A DNA stretch of 64,000 nt from Neovahlkampfia damariscottae. Its lineage: Eukaryota; Heterolobosea; Selenaionea; Neovahlkampfiida; Neovahlkampfiidae. Shown here one piece after another: positions 33,938 to 46,082 of the stretch. Below the pieces are notes generated by a model. That model saw nothing but the letters and a program-made list of their open reading frames with translations. It was not told where the DNA came from and did no database searches. A program made the position numbers and the translations under genes. Where the stretch lies: contig JABLTG010000023.1 of assembly GCA_016618085.1 (NCBI GenBank), positions 91,509-155,508 of the forward strand. Direction: 5' to 3'. Each line of letters starts with the position of its first letter. Positions within the stretch are counted from its first letter, which is position 1.

Positions 33938-36900
33938 ATGGATTCATTTAACAATGACTCTCACTATTTCAAAGCAGAATCAACAATTGAAGAAGTTATA
34001 AAACATCTTAACCATCCAGAAACTTCAGAAATTCTTAAAGGAATGAAAAAAGTAGTTGCGGTTTGAATTTTTTTTTTTTTTTTTAATTTTTCGTTTCAGA
34101 TGATGTCAAAAGGAAAAGAAGTTGAAATTTTATTTCCAAATGTTGTCACTAAAGTAGTAGTTAAAAACCTTCAAGTCAAAAAACTTGTCTACACGTAATT
34201 TTTTTTTTTTTTTGTTTGTTTACCTTTTGTTCAGTTATTTAATGCAATATGCTGAATTTAGACCTGATGAAGCTTTACTTTCTGTTAATAATTTCCAAAA
34301 AGATTTGAATGATAAAAATCAATTCATTCGTGCTCTTGCTCTTAGAGTATTATCAGGAATTAGAGTTGGTGAAATTTCACAAGTTTTTTTTTTCTTTTTT
34401 AAACTTTTAGATTGTTTTAATGGCTATTAAACAATGTGCTGATGATGTTTCACCTTATGTTAGAAAAGCTGCTTGTGTTGCTGCTGCTAAAGTTTACAAC
34501 TTAGAACCTGAACTTAAAAGTGAATTAGTTGAAATTGTAGCAAAGAAATTAGGTGATAATAACATCATGGTTCTTGGTGCTGCTATTTTTGCTTTCAATG
34601 AAATTTGTCCTGATTCTTTTGAACTTTTACATGAACACTACAGAAAGTTATGCAAATTCTTAGTTGATTGTGATGAATGGTGTCAAATTCTTTTAATTAA
34701 TACACTCACAAGATATGGAAGAAATCAATTTTTAAGTCCTTTCAAAGAAGGTGGTGCTTTAAAAAAACAAAATTTTTATTCAGACGAAGAAGAGGAAGAA
34801 GAAGAAGAATTTTTTGATAAAAAACAAGATAACCTTTCTATTGTTGACCTTGATTTTGACCATAGATTATTGTTAAAAAGTGCTGAACCACTTTTAAAAA
34901 ACAGAAACTCTGCTGTAACGATGGCTGTTGTTTCATTATTTTATCATTTAGCTCCTGTTGAAGAATTTGGAACTGTAATCACTTCATTATTACGTATTTT
35001 AAGAGAAGAAAGAGAATACCAATACGTTGCTCTTACAAACATTGTCACTATGGCTAAGGAAAGACCAGTAAAAAAAAAAAAAAAAAATTAACGGTTTTTT
35101 TTGAAGAGTGTTTTCAAAAGTGAAATCAAAGATTTCTTTGTTTCTTCATCAGATCCTGCTTTCATTGCTCCTTTAAAATTAGAAATTTTAACACTTTTGA
35201 CAGATGAAAGCAACGCTCATGTCATCTTGAAGGAATTTCGTGTAAGTTTTTTTTTTTCTGAATTTTAGTCATACGTTAAATATCCAAATGCTAACTTTGT
35301 TTCAACCACCATTCAAGCTATTGGAAGAATTGCTTCAAACATTCCTGAAGAAACTGAAGGTTGTTTAAATTTACTTGTTTCATTGATTAATTCATCTTCC
35401 ACAACTGAAGCTATTGTAGCAGAAAGTGTTGTTGTCATTAGACATTTAGTTCATACCAATCCAAAAGAAAATGAAAAAATTATCAGAAAAATGTCAAAAA
35501 TGGTCAAAAAAGAAAACATCACACCAATTGCCAGAGCAAGTATCATTTGGATGATTGGAGAATACTATGACTTAATTCCAAAAATTGGACCTGATGCATT
35601 AAGAAGTAAGTTTAGAAAAAACAAATTCTAAACTTTTTTTACAGTGTTGGCAAAATCATTTCCAGATGAACCAGATTTAGTTAAAACTCAAATTATTTTA
35701 ACAGCAACAAAATTATTCTTGAGAAAAGCAAAAGGAGTCAAATTAATCTTTAAATACATCTTAAACTTGGCTAAATTCGATCAAAATTATGATATTAGAG
35801 ACAGAGCAAGATTAATTAGATTAGCATTATTCCATCCACAAAATGAAAATGAAAATATCAAAGAAAAAGCTAGAGATTTATTTGTTACAAAAAAACCAAA
35901 TCCAATCTTCAAATCAGTTATTCCAGATCGTTCAAAATATACAATTGCTTCATTATCACATATTTTAAATTTAACAGCAAATGATTATCATGCTCTTGAT
36001 GAATTCACAAATGAAATTAATGAAGAAAATGTTGCTCTTAGAAAGAAAAATGATATTCAACAAACAACAACTGAAACTCAATATTATGAACCAGAACAAA
36101 ATATTGAAGACTTTTATTCAGATGGAGAAAATGGTGATTTTGATGTTTCAACAGATGAAGAAGATGAAGAATCATCATTCTTTTCAACAGACGAAGAAGA
36201 TGAATCAGAAGAAGACGAAACTGATTCAGAAGAAGAAGAAGAAGAAGAAGAAGAAGAAGGATCAGAAGCAATCACAGAATCTGAAGAAGAAGAGTCTGAA
36301 GAAGAAGAAGAAGAAGAAGAACATAGTGAATTTACAGAAGAAGAAGAAAGTGAATATGAAACAGAATCAGACGAAGAAGAAGTTGTCCAATCAAAACCAG
36401 TTAAAAAATCAAATGGCAAAACTACACCAAAAACAACACCTTCAAACACAATCAATTTAGATGAAATGTTTTCAAATTTAACACTTGAACCATCATCAGG
36501 TGGAAATGATTTATTATCCAATGATAACAATTCATCAGATGATTTCTTCAGTTCATCAACACCAACTTCAAATTATGTTGAAAACACAAACTTACCAAAA
36601 TATTCTTTATTGAATCCATTAAAAACTGGAGGATTTGGAATTGATTTTCAATTTACAAGAGATCAAACATCATTTTATGGAGCTAATTTTAATTTGATCA
36701 AATTAATCTTACAAAACAATTCAAATGTTTCAATTAAGAATATTAGACTTGGTGAAATTAAATCATCAAATGGAAGAACTATTGAAAAATTTCCAGAAAT
36801 TGCAGAATTAAAAGTTGGAGTTGTTCAAGCTGTTGATTTAAATGTTGATTTCAATGCAAACAGAGGAGAATTAAAATTTGAAATTTTAACAGAAAATAAG

Positions 36901-37275
36901 GAATATATTGTTTCAATGACACCTCCACCAGGTGAATTATTCAAACAATTTCAAATGTCAAAAGATGAATTTGACTCAGAAAAAGAAAAATTAAAAGGAA
37001 TGATGACTGAAGTTGAACAAAAAATTTCAAAACCAATTGATGATAACTATATTGTTTCATCAATCATTCAATACTTCAATTTAAGTGTTGTTGATAATTT
37101 TGATTCAGAATTTCTCTTTTCTGCAAAAACAAAATCAAAAGATGATCCAAAATTAGTCTTGATTTCTTTCAAGAAAAATGAAGAAGGTGAAGGTTTATTA
37201 ACAGTTAATTGTGATGATAATATGCTAATCTCTGTTCTTTCTGGTGATTTAGTTCAAATTTTAACTGCTCAATAA
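33938..37275 (+). CDS. AP-3 adaptor complex subunit beta
   Basis: Seven exons (introns 34061-34099, 34195-34234, 34383-34410, 35068-35106, 35242-35268, 35606-35644) give 1041 residues. The armadillo trunk carries the beta-adaptin signature: LFPNVVTKVVVKNLQVKKLVY, then RALALRVLSGIRVG and YVRKAACVAAAKVYNLEPE, and ILINTLTRYGRNQFLSPFKEGG, which is specific to AP-3 beta. The hinge (about 710-810) is extremely acidic and Ser-rich. The ear domain follows (NPLKTGGFGIDFQFTRDQ). AP-3 sorts cargo from endosomes to lysosome-related organelles. The Ser/Glu hinge resembles the casein-kinase target of animal AP3B. Confidence 0.92.
36150..36385 (+). repeat. Low-complexity GAA tract encoding acidic hinge
   Basis: Purine-rich run of GAA/GAT/TCA codons encoding Glu/Ser/Asp stretches in the AP-3 beta hinge. 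It creates long spurious frames on both strands. Confidence 0.8.
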
Positions 37276-37316
37276 ATCATTTTTGATTCCATTGGTTTGT
37301 TATTTCATCCAATAAA

Positions 37317-40300
37317 ATGAGTCTTAGAAAAAAACGTAAAATCGTTGAGTCAGATTCAGATGAAGAAAATATTTCAGAAATTGAACCAGAAATGAATAGT
37401 TCCGATTCAGAATCATTCATAGATGAACAGAAAATAGTTTTGCATAAAATTCAGATCGAAAATTTTAAAAGTTACAAAAACTTTGAAGAAGTGGGTCCTT
37501 TTGATGAAATATTTACTTGGTAGATATCTGAGTACTCTAAATTATTTTCAAACAGCATCGTTGGAGAAAATGGTTCAGGTTTATATTTTCGTTTTTTTTA
37601 CATTTTTTTGAAGGAAAATCGAATTTACTTGATGCTGTCTGTTTTGGACTTGGATTTGAAGCCAAAAAACTTCGTTCGAAAAGTATATTTCTTTTGAAAA
37701 TTCTTATATTTCGAAGATTTGTCTTCGGTTGTCAACAAAGAATCAAAATCCAACACTGCCACAGTTTCTCTTATTTTACATGTCATCAATGAAGAAAAAG
37801 AACTCATCAAGTAAATATCTCATTTAAAAGTACTCATTTAAAAGAGAAATCAAAATTACAAGAAAACAAATCAATAATACTTCAAATTATTATCACAATG
37901 ATGAAAAAACAACAAAAGAAAAAATTCATAGAATTTTGAAAGAATATGGGATAGATTTATTTTTCCCTGAAAGGTAAACAAGAAATCAATTTTTAATTTT
38001 CATTTAGATTTATTATTCTTCAAAATAACACTGTCAAGATTGCAACTAAATCACCAACTGATTTAGTTGATCATTTAGAACAATTAATCGGTACAAGTGA
38101 AGTTAAAAAAAATGTAGAAAAAGAAAAATTAGAAATGAAAGAATTTATTCAAAAAAAATTCAGTTTGAATGAAGAATTATTTGATATTGAAAAAGAAAGA
38201 GTGAAAAATGAACCAGAAGTTAAAAAATTCAATTAGTAAAAAAAATTGAAAAAATTTATCAAAAATAAGTTATCTTGAGCAACATGAAAGATACTCAAAC
38301 GAAAAAGAGATTTTTTATGAAAAATTGAAATCATTGAAGCTTTTGGAGATTGAAAAGAACGAAAAAGAAATTGAAGAATTTAAGAAGGATTTGAAAGAAA
38401 CTGAAGGTATATTAGAAAGTTTGGAGAAATCAATTAACGAATATGAAAAGAAAATTGATATGAAAGAATTGGAAATTGAGAAAATGGAGTCAGAAAAGAA
38501 AAAACTTGAAGAAAGCATTAAAAATTCATCACATGAATTTGAATTAACAAAAGTAAGATTTATTAGAATAGATTTTAATTATCAAGTTTAATCTTCAAAA
38601 AGTTCAAAAAAATTTAAAAAGAAAACAAAAGGAAATGATTGATATTGAAAAAATGATTGAGAAAATGAAATTGGAAAAAAAAGATATTGAACAATCATTG
38701 AAAGATTTGAATAAGAATATCAAAAATATTGAAGAAGTTTTGAAAAATTCTACTTTCGAAGAAAGTAATGAAATTTTTGAAGAAGAATTTGAATTTCAAA
38801 AATTAAAACAAAAAATGAACACATGGAACAATGAAGGATTGAAATTAATTTCAAAAATGAAAAAAAATGAAGAAAATATCAATTTAAAAGAAATTCAATT
38901 GAAAGAAGCAGAAAAAGAAGTAACAAAGAGGAATGAAGAATTAAGAACTTTGAAGTATAACATTGATTCTATTCAACAAATAAAAATATCAACTGAAATA
39001 GAAATCAAATATTTTTTACAAAAAAAAATAGAAATAGAAAAGAAAATCTATGGTATTGAATCAAACTCTAATACAAACAATAATTACTGGATTGCTAAAT
39101 TTACCTCCGAAGTTCAAAAACTTCAAATGAGAAATTCAAAAATTTACGGAATTTTAGCGAATCTTGGATCTGTTGATGAAAAATATTACAAATCAGTCAA
39201 CACTGTACTTTCTTCAAATTTACCAAATACATTGATTGTTCAGTCTCATCAAGAAGCTTTACAAGTTGTCAATCATTTCAAAAATAACAAAATTGGTGTT
39301 GTTTCTTGTTTAATTTTGGATGAAATTCAATGTAACTCAAAAGATATTTATCATCCAAAATTGATCAACATGAGCACAATTATCAAATGTGATGATAAAT
39401 TCAAAAGTTGTTTCAATAAATTAACCGGTCAATGGTACATCTCCGAAACATTAGAAGATGCTGTGAATATTTCTAAGGATGATATAATCAAAAGAAACAT
39501 TGTTACATTAAATGGTGAAATATTCAAATCAGGAGGTGAAATTCAATCAAAAAGAACAAGACCATTTCTCATTACCATCAAATCAAAAATTGAAAATAGA
39601 TCAAATTTGAATGTTGAATTAGATTCAAATGAGAAAAATTCTAAGAAATCTCTTGAATTATTAAAAAATGAATTGAGAAATATTGAAACTCAATTGACAC
39701 AAAAAAGATCCAAAATTCAATCAGCAAATCCAATGGATATGAAATCTATGCATGAAATAAATTCCATTATTGAAAAATTAAATTTGAAACAGGAACAAAT
39801 TTTGACAATCATCAACCTACAAAAAGAAGAACTCTTGTCAGATGATATAAAAATTCAAAAATTAGAATTGTCTGAAAATGAAATTTCTAGATTAGAAAAT
39901 TTACAACAAAAGAAGAATGATTTTGAAAAAACACAAGAAAAAACTTCATCCTTTCAAGAAAATAAGAAAATTGAAATTTTTAACGAAATGAAAAAAAATG
40001 AAATGAAATTGGCAAGCATCAGTTCAAACTTGGAAATAAATGATAAACAACATGTAAAATTAGAACAAGAAATTATTGAAATGAAAGGAACAATAAAAAA
40101 ACTAAAAGATGAATCCAAGAATTCCAATACATCTCAAAATACCAAAACCACTTCTTCGTTTACAAAAAAACTGAATAATTTGGAAGAAGAATTGAATCAA
40201 TTGAAAGTAGAGCTTAAATCTTTCAATAAAAGCACCAAAGATTCTTTCAAGAGAAAATTAAATTTAGAATGTGAATTAAAATCATTACATGAAATTAATA

Positions 40301-41043
40301 GTGAATTGAGATCTGAATTGGTGCCATTAGAAAGTCACAAAACATACTTTGATAGCCACTGGAATTCAAAATTACACAATGACCAACATGTAATCCAAGA
40401 AGAATTACAACAGATCAAATACAATTTAACTCAAGAATCAAAACAATTAAATGATCTAAAAGATGAAATCAACATTGAAATCATTGAAAAAGACCAAAAA
40501 TTACGTGAAAGAATCAAAATAATCAATGAAGAATTTGACACAATTGAATTAAAAATAGAATCAAAAAATGAAAACATCAATTGCCTCACAACAAAAAGAT
40601 ATGAAAAATTTCATCAAAATTGTCAAAAATTGAATGATGCTTTGACTTATATCTTTCAAAATTTGAATCCTAGCAGTAGTTGTTACTTGAGTTATTCAGA
40701 AAATAAATCATCAGCATTTGAAGAAGGTGTTGTGATTTATTGCAAAACTGATGGAAGTTGGAAACCTTTCTCAAATTTATCTGGAGGTCAACAAGCTATC
40801 TGTGCATGCGCCTTATCCTTAAGTTTTCAATTTATTTGTCCTTGTCCAATTTTCTTTTATGATGAAATTGATGCCTCATTAGATATTTCAAACACAGAAA
40901 AAGTTGCGAAATTATTAAAAACAATGAAAAATCAATTTATCTGCATTTCATTGAGACCTAATATGTATGAATTATCATCTGCATTAATTGGTGTTTATAA
41001 TTGTGAAAACTCAAGTCGAACTATTTGTAAGAAATTTGATTGA
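37317..41043 (+). CDS. SMC4-like condensin ATPase
   Basis: Eight exons (introns 37520-37555, 37579-37613, 37683-37716, 37811-37844, 37974-38007, 38236-38269, 38553-38631) give 1146 residues. The head has Walker A CIVGENGSGKSNLLDAV and EAKKLRSK, then GIDLFFPERFIILQ, which resembles SMC4 (RFLILQGEV). The hinge (KIYGILANLGSVDEKYYKSV to NGEIFKSGGE) splits two coiled coils. The C-terminal head has signature LSGGQQAICACALSL, Walker B IFFYDEIDASLD and ISLRPNMYELSSALIGVY, again SMC4-like. SMC4 compacts mitotic chromosomes with SMC2. The signature helix has GQQ in place of the usual GEK. The last intron (79 nt) is twice the usual length and is uncertain. Confidence 0.85.
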
Positions 41044-41140
41044 AATCAATTTTGATTGAATCATCAACCAATAAAACTGTTAGTTTGAATCAACCAATCA
41101 AAACACTTTTAAAAATAACAAGTTCGGAGTCGAAGTTTTC

Positions 41141-42924
41141 ATGAGCAACTCTGAAAAAATAAAGGATATTGTGGTGATAAAAATAAACTCAAATGATAGA
41201 AAAAAACAATACAGAAACTACAAGTCACTATCTGAAGATTTTTCAAATTTATTCAACAATGAATTTTTAAGTGACATTACTTTCATTGTTGGAAAAGAAC
41301 AAAGAAAAGTATACTGTCACAAAATAATTCTATCTCAAAGATCAAAATATTTTTCAAATTTATTCTCAATCGGTTTAAAAGAATCATTTGATAAAGAAAT
41401 TAAAAAAGAAAATATATCTTATGATAATTTTTGTACAATTGTGAAATATCTTTACTCAGGAGAAATTGAATTAAATGTATATAATGTTTTACCAATTTTA
41501 GCCACTTCAGATGAAATGGATATTTCAAAAATCAAACAATACTGTTTTGAATTTGTAAAAGATCACATTAATCACGAGAATGCTCTATTACTTTTAGATA
41601 AGGCTTATAAGTTCCATTGTGATGAATTAATTGAATCATGTTTTGAATATGTTGGAAATAATTCAGTTGATGTACTATCTAGTGATACATTTTATCACAT
41701 ATCATCATCAACTCTACACAATTTATTGGATAGTGAAATTTTAGGAATTCCAGAAATTGAAGTTTTTATATCGCTAGTATTATGGGGATTGAAAAGAATC
41801 AATGCCATCAAAAGATTAAATTTGAAAGAAGATTTGTCAATGGACGAATTAGATGTCATTTTATCTGATGATGATATTTCAATTGAAGATATTACACTAT
41901 TGGAAGATAAGAAACCTTTAACACCAATGCCTAAATCACCCATTCCTGTAACCATCACAAATGAAATTAGATCACCTTCTCCGTCAACTGGAATTCCAAA
42001 AAATACGAAAGAGTTGAGAATTGATATTCGTTCATATCATTCGTTGAAAAAATCAACCTTGAATTTATTGAAGAAAATTTTAGATCCATTTCTTGGATTA
42101 ATTAGATATCCAATAATGGAATCTCATCAATTGACAGATATTGTAGAGTAAGTCAAAAGCACTTCCATTAATGTCTAAAGACCTTTTGGGATCGTGGAAT
42201 ATGATTTGCTGTTAGAAGCATACCGTTTTATAGCTGCTCCAGATAGATCAAATGGTACAAAAAGATGTTACATAAGAAAAGGATTGTCTGATGCATTAAA
42301 TGAACAATTTGATGGAACTAGAATATTAAGTGAAGAACATCGTAGAATTCTTTTGGATTGGTGGAGACAAAATGATGACTCAAATGTTCACAAAAGAAAG
42401 AAATGGGTTTTGAAATATATTGCTTCAAAAGATTCTTTTGATTGCAAGGTATTTCATAAATTATGCGATGGGAAAGGTCCATCAATTAATGTCTTCCATA
42501 CAACAGATGGATATATTTTCGGAGGATATAATACTCATAGTTGGTCTTCTCAGGGTGGTTGGGAAACTGCTAGTGATACTTGGTTTTAATAATTTTTTTT
42601 TTCTAATTTTTTTTGGAATTTAGGTTGTTTTCGTTGGTCAACCCATTTAAAGATGGCGCCAGAAAATTAAAGGTGAAAAATCCTTCAAGAGCTGTTTACA
42701 ACCATCCTCAATTTGGACCCACTTTTGGAGGAGGAGGTGGTCTGAGTTATTTCGATCCTTATGATATTTATATTGACGCGACAATGTCTAAAGGTCATAC
42801 AAATTTAGGAAATGCTTATAGTACATACAAGGGTGGATGGAGATCAGAAACTGCACAACAAAGTTTAGCTGGATCTTTGAATTCTTGGTCTTTGGATGAA
42901 GTTGAAGTCTTCATTTTAGTTTAA
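41141..42924 (+). CDS. BTB-BACK-TLDc protein
   Basis: Three exons (introns 42148-42180, 42583-42623) give 569 residues. A BTB/POZ domain (about 35-140) shows LSDITFIVGKEQRKVYCHKI and the FSNLFSIGLKES pattern. The BACK domain follows, including the end block IVEYDLLLEAYRF rebuilt by the first intron, with an inserted acidic and Pro/Ser loop near 230-280. The C-terminal TLDc domain (about 365-569) has WVLKYIASKDSFDCKVFHKLCDGKGPSINVF, GYIFGGYN, FGGGGGL and ends EVEVFILV. BTB-BACK proteins are usually Cullin-3 adaptors; TLDc proteins regulate V-ATPase or oxidative-stress responses. The combined function is inferred only. Confidence 0.88.
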
Positions 42925-42932
42925 ATAGAATT

Positions 42933-43403
42933 TTATTTTTTATCTCCTCTTGAACCACCTCTAGTTCCTCTATTTGAAGGTCCTCCTCTTGAGTTACCTC
43001 TAGCACCACGACCTCCACGTCCAGATTTGAAATTTTTCTTTTTGTCATCTTTTTTTTCTTCATGATGTCTTTCAACCATTTCATCAGGTAAACGAATATA
43101 TTTAATCATATTTCCACGAACATAAGCAGTTTCCATTTTCCAAAATTTCTCTCCATCCTTAAAAGTTTTTAACAAGAAAATTCTCAAAGTTACTTTTGAA
43201 GTCAAAATGATGTTTTTTAAATTTAAATTCATCCAGTTATCACAATTTACAAAAGTACCATTGAAAGTTTCTCCAGTCTTCAATTCAATCAACTAAAGTT
43301 TGTTTTTTAAAGTTTTTTTTTTTACAATATTTTGATCTTGAGATGTTTTTAATAAACTTAAAGGCAACTTTTTTATTAATTAAAAAAACAAAATTCGAAC
43401 CAT
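42933..43403 (-). CDS. LSM4: U6 snRNA-associated Sm-like protein LSm4
   Basis: Four exons on the minus strand, introns 43368-43400 (33 nt), 43293-43325 (33) and 43158-43193 (36), give 122 residues. The first coding exon contains only the ATG (43403-43401); the second encodes LPLSLLKTSQDQNI, identical in pattern to LSm4 N-termini. Sm1 (LIELKTGETFNGTFVNCDNWMNLNL) and Sm2 (YIRLPDE preceded by RGNMIK) follow, then an RGG tail. LSm4 is part of the LSm2-8 ring on U6 snRNA and the LSm1-7 ring in mRNA decay. The RGG tail is typical. CCAATCA lies upstream on the coding strand (plus strand near 43450). Confidence 0.93.
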
Positions 43404-43586
43404 TGTTGTATTCTCAAAGTTTTTTTTGTTGAGTTAAAAAAAATAATGATTGGTCAATTAAATAAAGTTGAAAAAAGGCCAAAAAAAATTGATTGATTTT
43501 GAATTCAAATTCTTTTTTTTTTTTTTATAATTTCCATTTTTTGTATGAAAAATTTATTCATTCTTTTCAAATTTATTTTTTTTTTT

Positions 43587-44292
43587 TTAAAATCCTCCAT
43601 ATGGATGATAATATGGTCTTCTTCCACGAAATCCACCTCTTCCTCTATAACCACCTCTACCTCTAAATCCACCACCTCTTCCTCTTGTCACACCTTTTCA
43701 AAAAGTCAATTTTTTTTTTTTCGTTTTGGTTACCAGGAACATTCGTTCTTTTGGAAATTACTTTTAATTGTCTTCCACGAAATAATGACTCATTTAATTT
43801 TATAGCATTTTCAATAGATTCCTTTTCTAAGAATTCAACGTAAGCAAAACTATAAAAAATTAATTTTTTTTTTTTTTTGACCAACCCTTTTGGATGTCCA
43901 GTGAACTTATCACAAATAATAGTTACTCTGTTAATAGTACCACATCCTTTGAAATGTGTTTGTAATTCTTCTGGAGTTGTTCCGTAATCCACGTTTCCAA
44001 CATAAACTGATCTGGAGTCAATGGATTCTTTAGAATCTTCGCCAAGTTCAAGTTCCGCTTGTTCTTGAAGTTGTTTTATTTTTTCAGATTCTTCTTCTAA
44101 AATCAACATTTTTTGTTTCATGGATTCAAGTTCCTGTTTGGAAAAGAGTTTGTTTTTAGAAATGTATTTTATTACTTTTCCCATATCAATTGTTGTATCT
44201 TCTTTTTCTTCTTTTTTTTCTTCTTGTGGTGTTTCTTCTTTTTTTTCTGTTTGTGGTTTTTCTTCGATTTTTGGTTCTTCTGTTGTGCTCAT
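43587..44292 (-). CDS. PABPN1: Nuclear poly(A)-binding protein 2
   Basis: Three exons (introns 43850-43885, 43694-43733) give 209 residues. After an acidic Lys/Glu N-terminus comes the coiled coil ([20 protein letters not shown]). One RRM follows with RNP2 [10 protein letters not shown] and RNP1 KGFAYVEF, and a C-terminal Arg/Gly domain ([17 protein letters not shown]) ends in PYYHPYGGF. This is the exact order of PABPN1, which binds poly(A) tails in the nucleus and stimulates poly(A) polymerase. A reversed CCAAT (plus 44309-44313) is 17 nt before the ATG. Confidence 0.93.
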
Positions 44293-44469
44293 GTTTTGTT
44301 TTTTTATCCAATAAAACTTGATTTTTCTTCAATTAGTTTGAGAATAGTTGAAAACTGAATTCATATTTTTCTTTAAAAATAAAAACGAAATTTGCTTTAT
44401 TTTTCAATAATAAAATTAACCAATCACAATAGGTTCAACAAATTTATTGCAACCAAACACAAAGCCGCG

Positions 44470-44769
44470 ATGAATTACTCAAATGTAACCCATACTATTG
44501 AATTTAATATTTCTTAGATGTTAGGATTTGGAAAAGAAAAAAATCTTTCAGTGAAAAAAGCAAAACTCAATTGGAAAGATAAAACATTAAAACAAAAAAT
44601 AATTCACACAGTAAAAAAATCAAAAGAGACAATTGCTTCATATACATTTTTACCATACTTGTATTTACCACTTTTAGTTTATATTGGAGTTCAAGCGGAT
44701 CCAAATGAAGAAATTCCAAAAGGAAACAAATGGTTCATGGCTTTAATTTCATTTTTCCCATTTTTATAA
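44470..44769 (+). CDS. Small membrane protein, TOM7-like
   Basis: Two exons joined by the intron 44485-44517 (33 nt) give 88 residues beginning MNYSN. Without the first exon the ATG at 44518 would still serve. The C-terminal half has a single hydrophobic segment with YLYLPLLVYIGVQADPNEE, preceded by a Lys-rich helix (LKQKIIHTVKKSKE). The pattern of a Pro inside the membrane helix followed by YxGxxxxPxxxxP recalls TOM7 of the mitochondrial outer-membrane translocase. The match is short, so TOM7 is a proposal. CCAATCA at 44420-44426 is 44 nt upstream. Confidence 0.55.
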
Positions 44770-44856
44770 ATTAAAAACATTTATTTTTCAAACTATTGAA
44801 TTGTCAGAGAAAATTACTTTTTTTTTTTTTTTCCGCTTCAACGCGAGTTGGAATGT

Positions 44857-45368
44857 TTATTTTTTTATTTTTTCTATTAATTCTTTTGCTAATTTTGATA
44901 TTATTTTGAATCTTTCTGATCCAAGATGAATGTTACCATACCATCGAGTTACAATTACAATATGATGTTTCAATTGGTTTTTTTGAAGTAAAAATAATAA
45001 TTGTTCAGATGCTCCTGATTCTCCATCATCTTCATTTTTTTCATGGATATTTCCAGCAGAATCCAAAAAACGAAATGCAAAAATGTTGTGAGTTGCTTTC
45101 AAAATTTTTTTATCTTCTTTTAATTGATTTAGGACTAAATTTACATCAGAAAGAGAATCAATTTCTGAGATATGTGCAATAAATTTACCTAAAAATTGAG
45201 TTAAAAAGATCTTTGAAAACTTTTTTTTGATGTGTATGGTTCTCCTTTCAAAATTGTTCTTTTTTCATTTTTGTTTCCTGAAAAATTTTTTTTGAGATTT
45301 TGAACAATTTTCATTTTTCTCTTTCTAATCAGCAGAAGATTCTTTGATTTTGTGAGTTGTTTTAGCAT
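44857..45368 (-). CDS. IMPACT/YIH1 family (UPF0029) protein
   Basis: Two exons; intron 45189-45220 (32 nt) rebuilds EPYTSKKSKFIAHISEI, giving 159 residues. The domain continues with ATHNIFAFRF, DDGESGASEQLLFLL and VTRWYGNIHLGSERF, all core motifs of the UPF0029/IMPACT domain. The N-terminus is Lys/Leu-rich (MLKQLTKSKNLLLIRKRK) and could target mitochondria. An in-frame internal ATG at 45314 is an alternative start. Yeast YIH1 and animal IMPACT inhibit GCN2 kinase through GCN1, but they have an RWD domain that is missing here. Members with the UPF0029 domain alone are of unknown function. A 7-codon upstream frame starts near 45388. Confidence 0.75.
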
Positions 45369-45514
45369 TTCTGAAGAATTTCCATTTAGTCAAACAAAAA
45401 TGATTGGAGAATTAGATCTATTTCCAAAAGATTTTTAAACTTGTTCTTCATGATCATGTAAAAAAATCCTTCTTTATTTTGTTATTATTTCAATTTAAAT
45501 TTAAAAAAGAAGTT

Positions 45515-45937
45515 TCATTTGAATTTGAAAACTAAATCCTTGTTTGGCACCCTATCAAAAAATAAATTATACTTTTTGGATTTCCAAATTATTTCTTTAT
45601 CATGTTGGATTTCAGGGTACCCATAAACGTAGTCAAGTGCAAATTTGTTGATTGAAACAACTTTCAACATGAATTGTTTGTCTTTTTTGAGTGACTCTGA
45701 AAGGTATACAAAATTCATGATACTGTATTCTATAGCCTTTAACATGAGTTCTTTGTCATTTTTTATTTCTTTTGGTGAGTGTTTCAATGAGTATTCTCCA
45801 AATTTTAGTGCTTCTAAAACCAATTCTTTGTCTGAACGGAAATTGATGTTTTCATAAGTTAATAGGCTACCTGATTCTTCTTGTTGTATCCTGGTCAATA
45901 GTTTTTTTTTTTCTTCTTCAAATTGAGTTTCATCCAT
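45515..45937 (-). CDS. DUF4116 domain protein, short
   Basis: Intronless, 140 residues from ATG 45937, which has ATTGG or its complement 15 nt upstream (plus CCAAT 45948-45952). Three repeats of the DUF4116 pattern are visible: SDKELVLEALKFGEYSLKH, NDKELMLKAIEYSIMNFVYL and KDKQFMLKVVSINKFALDYV, each D-K-x-x-x-L-x-A-x-x near 50 residues apart. DUF4116 repeats are helical modules common in protists and large DNA viruses, of unknown function. A larger relative lies at 56529-57509. Confidence 0.75.
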   Translation of the reverse strand: MDETQFEEEKKKLLTRIQQEESGSLLTYENINFRSDKELVLEALKFGEYSLKHSPKEIKNDKELMLKAIEYSIMNFVYLSESLKKDKQFMLKVVSINKFALDYVYGYPEIQHDKEIIWKSKKYNLFFDRVPNKDLVFKFK

Positions 45938-46082
45938 TTCCAGTTGACCAATAGAAATTTTAACAAACAAAAATACAAGAATCTAAACTGAAAGCAGACT
46001 GTAACCAAAACTTGAAATTTCATAAAAGGATAGATCTATAAGATTACCAAAATTTCCAAATCTTACAAACTCGAATTTTTAT

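Noticed and set aside
36038-36530. Leu- and Ser-rich frames opposite and beside the AP-3 beta hinge
   Set aside because: Products of the GAA-rich low-complexity tract in other frames.
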